8,818 bases of DNA from DATIJJ01 sp039936115 (lineage in GTDB: Bacteria; Pseudomonadota; Gammaproteobacteria; DSM-16500): assembly GCA_039936115.1 (NCBI GenBank), contig JBDTIZ010000088.1, positions 1 through 8,818 of the forward strand, read 5' to 3'. The translations under genes were made by a program, and so were the position numbers. A model generated the notes under the pieces. That model did not search any database. It saw only the letters and a list, made by a program, of their open reading frames with translations, and had not been told where the DNA came from. This document shows, piece by piece, positions 6,712 to 8,818 of the stretch (position 1 is its first letter; the number at the start of each line of letters is the position of its first letter).

Positions 6712-6771
6712 GTATAGTAGTAAGTACGGAGTGACAGTATTAAGCGCAGGGTGACAATATTGAGCGCTGGC
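6706..6771 (+). repeat. E3 right array, three units
   Basis: GTGACA starts at 6706, 6731 and 6751 (periods 25 and 20). The units are followed by AGTACGGA, AGCGCAGG and AGCGCTGG versions of the GTGCGGGG edge. The array ends within about five bases of the fis stop codon. No separate terminator for the fis operon is visible, and the E3 hairpins are the first strong structures downstream. Confidence 0.75.
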
Positions 6772-6775
6772 AGTC

Positions 6776-7045
6776 TTACAACATCCCAAACTTCTTCAGC
6801 TTCGCACGCAATGTCCCACGTGAAAGACCCAAAATACGCGCTGTTTCAGATTGATTATTACGCGTAAATTTCATCACGACAGCGAACAAAGGCTCTTCGA
6901 TTTCATCAAGAAAAAAATCATACACATGCCGTGGCTCTTCGCCTTTCAAATTGGCGAAGTAATGTTGCATGACTTCCGTTACATTTTCTCGCAATGAAAC
7001 AACGGTCGGATCTGAGTACGGGTTGTTAACTTTATTGTTATCCAT
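6776..7045 (-). CDS. fis: Fis family nucleoid-associated DNA-binding protein
   Basis: Fis is a dimeric nucleoid protein that bends DNA and activates rRNA and other growth-linked promoters. With the ATG at 7045 it is 89 residues, slightly shorter than the 98-residue E. coli protein. The C-terminal helix-turn-helix is clear: NQSETARILGLSRGTLRAKL (64-83), ending KKFGML, where the enteric protein ends KKYGMN. The N-terminal beta-hairpin region is present but divergent. The longer in-frame start at 7132 would overlap the upstream gene and lacks support, whereas AAGGA (7055-7059) lies 9 nt before the ATG at 7045. The gene follows a TraR-like gene by 34 bp and should share its promoter. In enterics fis follows dusB, so this neighbourhood is different. 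Several lineages carry more than one Fis paralogue, so this may not be the only copy. Confidence 0.9.
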   Translation of the reverse strand: MDNNKVNNPYSDPTVVSLRENVTEVMQHYFANLKGEEPRHVYDFFLDEIEEPLFAVVMKFTRNNQSETARILGLSRGTLRAKLKKFGML

Positions 7046-7079
7046 GTGGACACATCCTTGATAGTTAAAAAATCCAATA

Positions 7080-7295
7080 TTAATCCGCAAATAATGATTT
7101 GCGACGTTCAATTTTTTCAGCGCACTCAACACAATGCTTAAAACCCAATTGGCGACGCGCTACCGGAATAGCTTCTTCACATTCAACACATTCTTTCGGT
7201 CCTACTTTAATGACCGTGTCTCTACGCAGTCTATTTAAAACGCTAGACACTTCATTAGCAATAAGATCATTAGCAATATCTGCTTCATCAGCCAT
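7080..7295 (-). CDS. TraR/DksA-type zinc-finger RNA polymerase regulator
   Basis: The 71-residue protein matches the short TraR type of the DksA/TraR family, whose members enter the RNA polymerase secondary channel and change promoter response. The start MADEADIA resembles the MSDEADEA start of F-plasmid TraR, keeping the Asp at position 6 that is important in TraR. Four cysteines, C36/C39 and C55/C58, form two CVEC knuckles for one zinc, with the family's IPVARR between them (43-48). The long N-terminal coiled coil of DksA is missing, as in TraR. GAGG lies 9 nt before the ATG. It is the first gene of a two-gene unit with fis. No conjugation or phage gene is nearby, so it looks like a resident chromosomal version. 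Confidence 0.88.
   Translation of the reverse strand: MADEADIANDLIANEVSSVLNRLRRDTVIKVGPKECVECEEAIPVARRQLGFKHCVECAEKIERRKSLFAD
7086..7103 (-). promoter_or_regulatory. Dyad at the TraR-like/fis junction
   Basis: CGCAAAT and ATTTGCG form a perfect 7-bp inverted repeat around 4 bases, inside the last codons of the TraR-like gene and about 40 bp before the fis start. It could be an RNA hairpin (processing or attenuation point) or a protein-binding site. The G-to-C spacing is one base off the 15-bp Fis consensus. Confidence 0.35.
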
Positions 7296-7324
7296 ATTAC
7301 AAAACCTCGCAAAAAAGACCGGCC

Positions 7325-7352
7325 ATTATACGTGAAGAAGCTTAAATGTCAA
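7325..7352 (-). promoter_or_regulatory. Near-consensus sigma70 promoter of the TraR-like/fis unit
   Basis: On the minus strand a perfect TTGACA (7347-7352) and a perfect TATAAT (7325-7330) are 16 bp apart. The bases after the -10 are GGCCGG, a GC-rich discriminator of the kind found at rRNA-type, stringently controlled promoters. Transcription should start near 7317-7319. The -35 lies 15 bp after the rsmE stop, and no terminator separates rsmE from it. Confidence 0.85.
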
Positions 7353-7366
7353 AAGAACTGTCAGCA

Positions 7367-8098
7367 TCAAATCATATCACCAAAACAACATTGTAAGCTT
7401 GTAATTGCTGCGACCGCCGCGGTTTCAGTTCGTAAAATACGCGGCCCTAAGTTCAAAGGTAAAAAATTCCGTAACCGTGCCCGCTCTATCTCACGTTCAC
7501 TCAAACCGCCTTCGGGACCAATCAACAAAACTACGCTTGCTTGTTGCGGCACTGCTAATGTTTTTAGTTTTTGATCTGTATGCGGTGATAATACAAAACA
7601 ATAATCTGCCTGAACCGTTTCAAGCCAAGCATCCAGTGACTGTGGCTGTAGAATCTCTGGAATTCGATTCCGGCCAGATTGTTCACAGGCACTCACCACG
7701 ATGGATTGCCAATGCAATAATCGCTTTTCGCTACGTTCATTATCCAGTTTCACATTGCAACGCTCTGTAAATAAAGGAATAATTTTTTTAACGCCTAACT
7801 CAACGGCTTTCTGAATGGTGTAATCCATTTTTTCGCCGCGCGAAATGCCTTGTGCAAGCCAAATATTAAGCGGTGATTCGGCATCACGTGTTGCATGCTC
7901 ATGGATTGAAACTGTCACCGATTTTTTATCAATCCGCGTAATCACACCCGAATATTCGCCGCCCTGGCCATTAAATATGATTACCGCATCATTCACGCTC
8001 GCTCGCAACACCCGGGCAAGATGGTGAGTCGCTGACTCGTCGAGTTGAATAACAGAACCAACACTAAGCGGTATCGCTTGATAAATTCGAGTACTCAT
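7367..8098 (-). CDS. rsmE: 16S rRNA (uracil(1498)-N(3))-methyltransferase RsmE
   Basis: RsmE methylates N3 of U1498 in 16S rRNA, using S-adenosylmethionine, in the assembled 30S subunit. The 243-residue protein has the usual length and both parts of the family: an N-terminal PUA-like domain (roughly 1-70) and a C-terminal SPOUT knot domain. Visible motifs are GISRGEKMDYTIQKAVELG (84-102), EQSGRN (139-144), IGPEGGLSEREIE (193-205) and LGPRILRTETA (217-227), the last two forming the cofactor-binding knot. The start codon overlaps the stop of the upstream ferredoxin gene as ATGA. With no good ribosome binding site of its own, translation is probably coupled. Confidence 0.96.
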   Translation of the reverse strand: MSTRIYQAIPLSVGSVIQLDESATHHLARVLRASVNDAVIIFNGQGGEYSGVITRIDKKSVTVSIHEHATRDAESPLNIWLAQGISRGEKMDYTIQKAVELGVKKIIPLFTERCNVKLDNERSEKRLLHWQSIVVSACEQSGRNRIPEILQPQSLDAWLETVQADYCFVLSPHTDQKLKTLAVPQQASVVLLIGPEGGLSEREIERARLRNFLPLNLGPRILRTETAAVAAITSLQCCFGDMI

Positions 8099-8475
8099 AG
8101 GGGAATAACAAACTCAGTAACCGGCTTGCCGCCAATTAAATGTTCTTGAATAATCCGTTCAAGCACGTCAGGACTGCAGGAATGGTACCAAACCCCTTCA
8201 GGATACACGACGGCGATTGGGCCTTGACGACACACTTTTAAACAATTGGCTTTGGTGCGGTAAATCCCGCCTGAACCGGTTAAATGCAGCTCATCCAAGC
8301 GTGATTTCAAGTAATCCCAGGAGACCAAACCTTTTTCTAGCTCACAGCATTTAGGTTTCGTCTGATCACAGCATAAAAAAATATGCCGTTTGATATGGCT
8401 AAGACCAAGTTTTTCGATTCGCTCTTTAAGTTCCTCATTTATCATGCCATGCCTACTCCGATCATTGCCGCTCAT
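8095..8475 (-). CDS. (2Fe-2S) thioredoxin-like ferredoxin
   Basis: The 126-residue protein belongs to the thioredoxin-like [2Fe-2S] ferredoxins, small electron carriers related to the NuoE-type subunit. Likely cluster ligands are a Cys from the CC at 35-36, one from the CC at 43-44, and C78 and C82 (NCLKVC, the C-x3-C pair). The family sequence CRQGPIAVVYPEGVWY follows at 82-97. I start it at 8475 because GAGGAA (8484-8489) lies 8 nt before that ATG. The longer frame to 8538 adds a cysteine-rich stretch with no support, and a shorter start at residue 11 is possible. The redox partner is unknown. It is followed directly by rsmE with a 4-base ATGA overlap. Confidence 0.85.
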   Translation of the reverse strand: MSGNDRSRHGMINEELKERIEKLGLSHIKRHIFLCCDQTKPKCCELEKGLVSWDYLKSRLDELHLTGSGGIYRTKANCLKVCRQGPIAVVYPEGVWYHSCSPDVLERIIQEHLIGGKPVTEFVIPL

Positions 8476-8496
8476 TGTATATATTCCTCGCGGCTG

Positions 8497-8526
8497 AAGA
8501 TACTGCTGTTGACAGCAACATCTCAA
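8497..8526 (-). promoter_or_regulatory. Candidate promoter of the ferredoxin-rsmE operon with internal dyad
   Basis: On the minus strand TTGAGA (8521-8526) and TATCTT (8497-8502) are 18 bp apart. Between them sits the dyad TGCTGT-TG-ACAGCA (8504-8517, plus strand), placed where a repressor could block polymerase. The -10 is weak. Confidence 0.33.
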
Positions 8527-8533
8527 AACAGAT

Positions 8534-8569
8534 GCCAAATTGACTGGATACCGCGGACAAGCCGCGGTA
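8534..8569 (+). repeat. Truncated copy of the 5068 palindrome
   Basis: These 36 bases are identical to 5068-5103, covering the full left arm, the ACAAG loop and 8 bases of the right arm. The copy then stops, and the rest of the right arm is missing. It lies just upstream of the ferredoxin-rsmE promoter region. Confidence 0.85.
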
Positions 8570-8732
8570 CGGCGGGCGTTGTTGCAGACTTTTTTGCTTT
8601 TGTAGGGGCGAACCTGTGTGTTCGCCCTCTCTATCGAAGAAATAATATTGCCTATTTAGGCCGCTGGGCGAACACACAGGTTCGCCCCTACAACGCCGGT
8701 AACTAGTCGCCGTCATACCGCGGCTTGTCCGC
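8553..8732. repeat. Nested fold-back element of about 180 bp
   Basis: There are three layers of inverted repeat. Outer: GCGGACAAGCCGCGGTA (8553-8569) with its exact complement at 8716-8732, plus CGGCG (8570-8574) and CGCCG (8708-8712). Middle: GGCGTTGT (8575-8582) with ACAACGCC (8690-8697). Inner: a perfect 27-bp pair, 8601-8627 and 8666-8692, starting TGTAGGGGCGAACC, around a 38-nt AT-rich loop. An 18-nt insert (8583-8600) separates the middle and inner layers on the left only. GTAGGGGC...GCCCCTAC repeats are widespread in bacterial genomes. No transposase is encoded. I see no gene in 8476-8811. Confidence 0.8.
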
Positions 8733-8772
8733 ATAAGCGCTAACCTAAGGAAGATGCCAAAATCAAATAATT

Positions 8773-8812
8773 TTAATACACTTCTTTCCAATATGGAAAG
8801 GAGTTGTATTAA
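8773..8812 (+). promoter_or_regulatory. Hairpin enclosing the ribosome binding site of the next gene
   Basis: The left arm 8773-8789 pairs with the right arm 8795-8812 around the loop AATAT. The stem is 17 bp with one bulged base and one G-U pair. The right arm contains GGAAAGGAG, and its last base is the A of the ATG at 8812. A folded transcript would hide the ribosome binding site. Read on the other strand, it could instead be a terminator for a gene arriving from the right. Confidence 0.55.
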
Positions 8813-8818
8813 TGGATG
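8812..8818 (+). CDS. Possible start of a gene running off the window
   Basis: An ATG at 8812 lies 8 nt after a very good ribosome binding site (AAGGAG, 8798-8803). Only two codons and one base are visible (Met-Asp), so nothing can be said of the product, and an alternative ATG sits at 8816. It would be divergent from the ferredoxin-rsmE operon. Confidence 0.35.

Noticed and set aside
7046..7132. Longer N-terminus for Fis (start at 7132)
   Set aside because: It would overlap the TraR-like gene by 53 bases and exceed the usual Fis length. The ATG at 7045 has AAGGA at good spacing.
7332..7770. Plus-strand open frames inside rsmE
   Set aside because: They lie antisense to the conserved SPOUT domain, have no ribosome binding sites, and have compositions typical of shadow frames.
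8476..8538. Longer N-terminus for the ferredoxin (start at 8538)
   Set aside because: It adds a short cysteine-rich stretch with no ribosome binding site, while the ATG at 8475 has GAGGAA at 8-nt spacing.
8462..8791. Minus-strand open frame of 109 codons
   Set aside because: It runs through the nested repeats and over the ferredoxin start. The peptide simply reads the GTAGGGGCGAACC repeat and its complement.

Overview
The window looks like chromosomal DNA of an AT-rich gammaproteobacterium. The Fis, RimK, RsmE, CcmG/DsbE and Acs proteins are all close to gammaproteobacterial forms. The low-GC coding sequence, compact genes and intergenic spaces full of small palindromic repeats suggest a Legionellales-type lineage (Legionella/Coxiella/Berkiella relatives). 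That placement is inference and cannot be proven from the window.

Layout, left to right. Positions 1-243 hold the right half of a dispersed repeat element with a 22-bp tandem array. Then acs (acetyl-CoA synthetase, minus strand, 256-2175). Then a complete copy of the repeat element with arrays on both sides (2317-2590). Then a stand-alone ccmG/dsbE-type thioredoxin (plus), meeting a 105-residue orphan protein (minus) tail to tail with one base between them. A divergent promoter region of about 130 bp follows. It leads into the rimB-rimK pair (plus; retropepsin-like protease and ribosomal protein S6 glutamate ligase). A perfect 23-bp-stem palindrome separates rimK from the convergent gene for a QEGLA/MATCAP-type metallopeptidase (minus). 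A third copy of the repeat element fills the next gap (6497-6771). Then, all on the minus strand and read from right to left: a [2Fe-2S] thioredoxin-like ferredoxin translationally coupled to rsmE, then a TraR/DksA-type zinc-finger gene followed by fis. The TraR-like/fis pair has its own near-consensus sigma70 promoter with a GC-rich discriminator. The right end (8534-8812) holds nested inverted repeats and a hairpin that would bury the ribosome binding site of a plus-strand gene starting at about 8812 and leaving the window.

How the genes relate. Two clusters make biological sense. RimB, RimK and possibly the QEGLA peptidase act on protein C-termini, with RimK adding glutamates to ribosomal protein S6. 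The TraR-like factor and Fis both act on rRNA-type promoters and are co-transcribed, and RsmE next to them methylates 16S rRNA. So ribosome production and modification is a loose theme. Acs (acetate activation) and CcmG (cytochrome c maturation) are separate housekeeping functions.

The most unusual content is not protein-coding. It is a family of symmetrical intergenic elements: two 30-bp inverted arms, each itself a hairpin with an ACAAG loop, around an AT-rich core of 55-60 bp. Tandem arrays grow outward from the arms, with a repeat period particular to each locus (20/40, 22 or 23 bp). Three copies lie within 8.8 kb.
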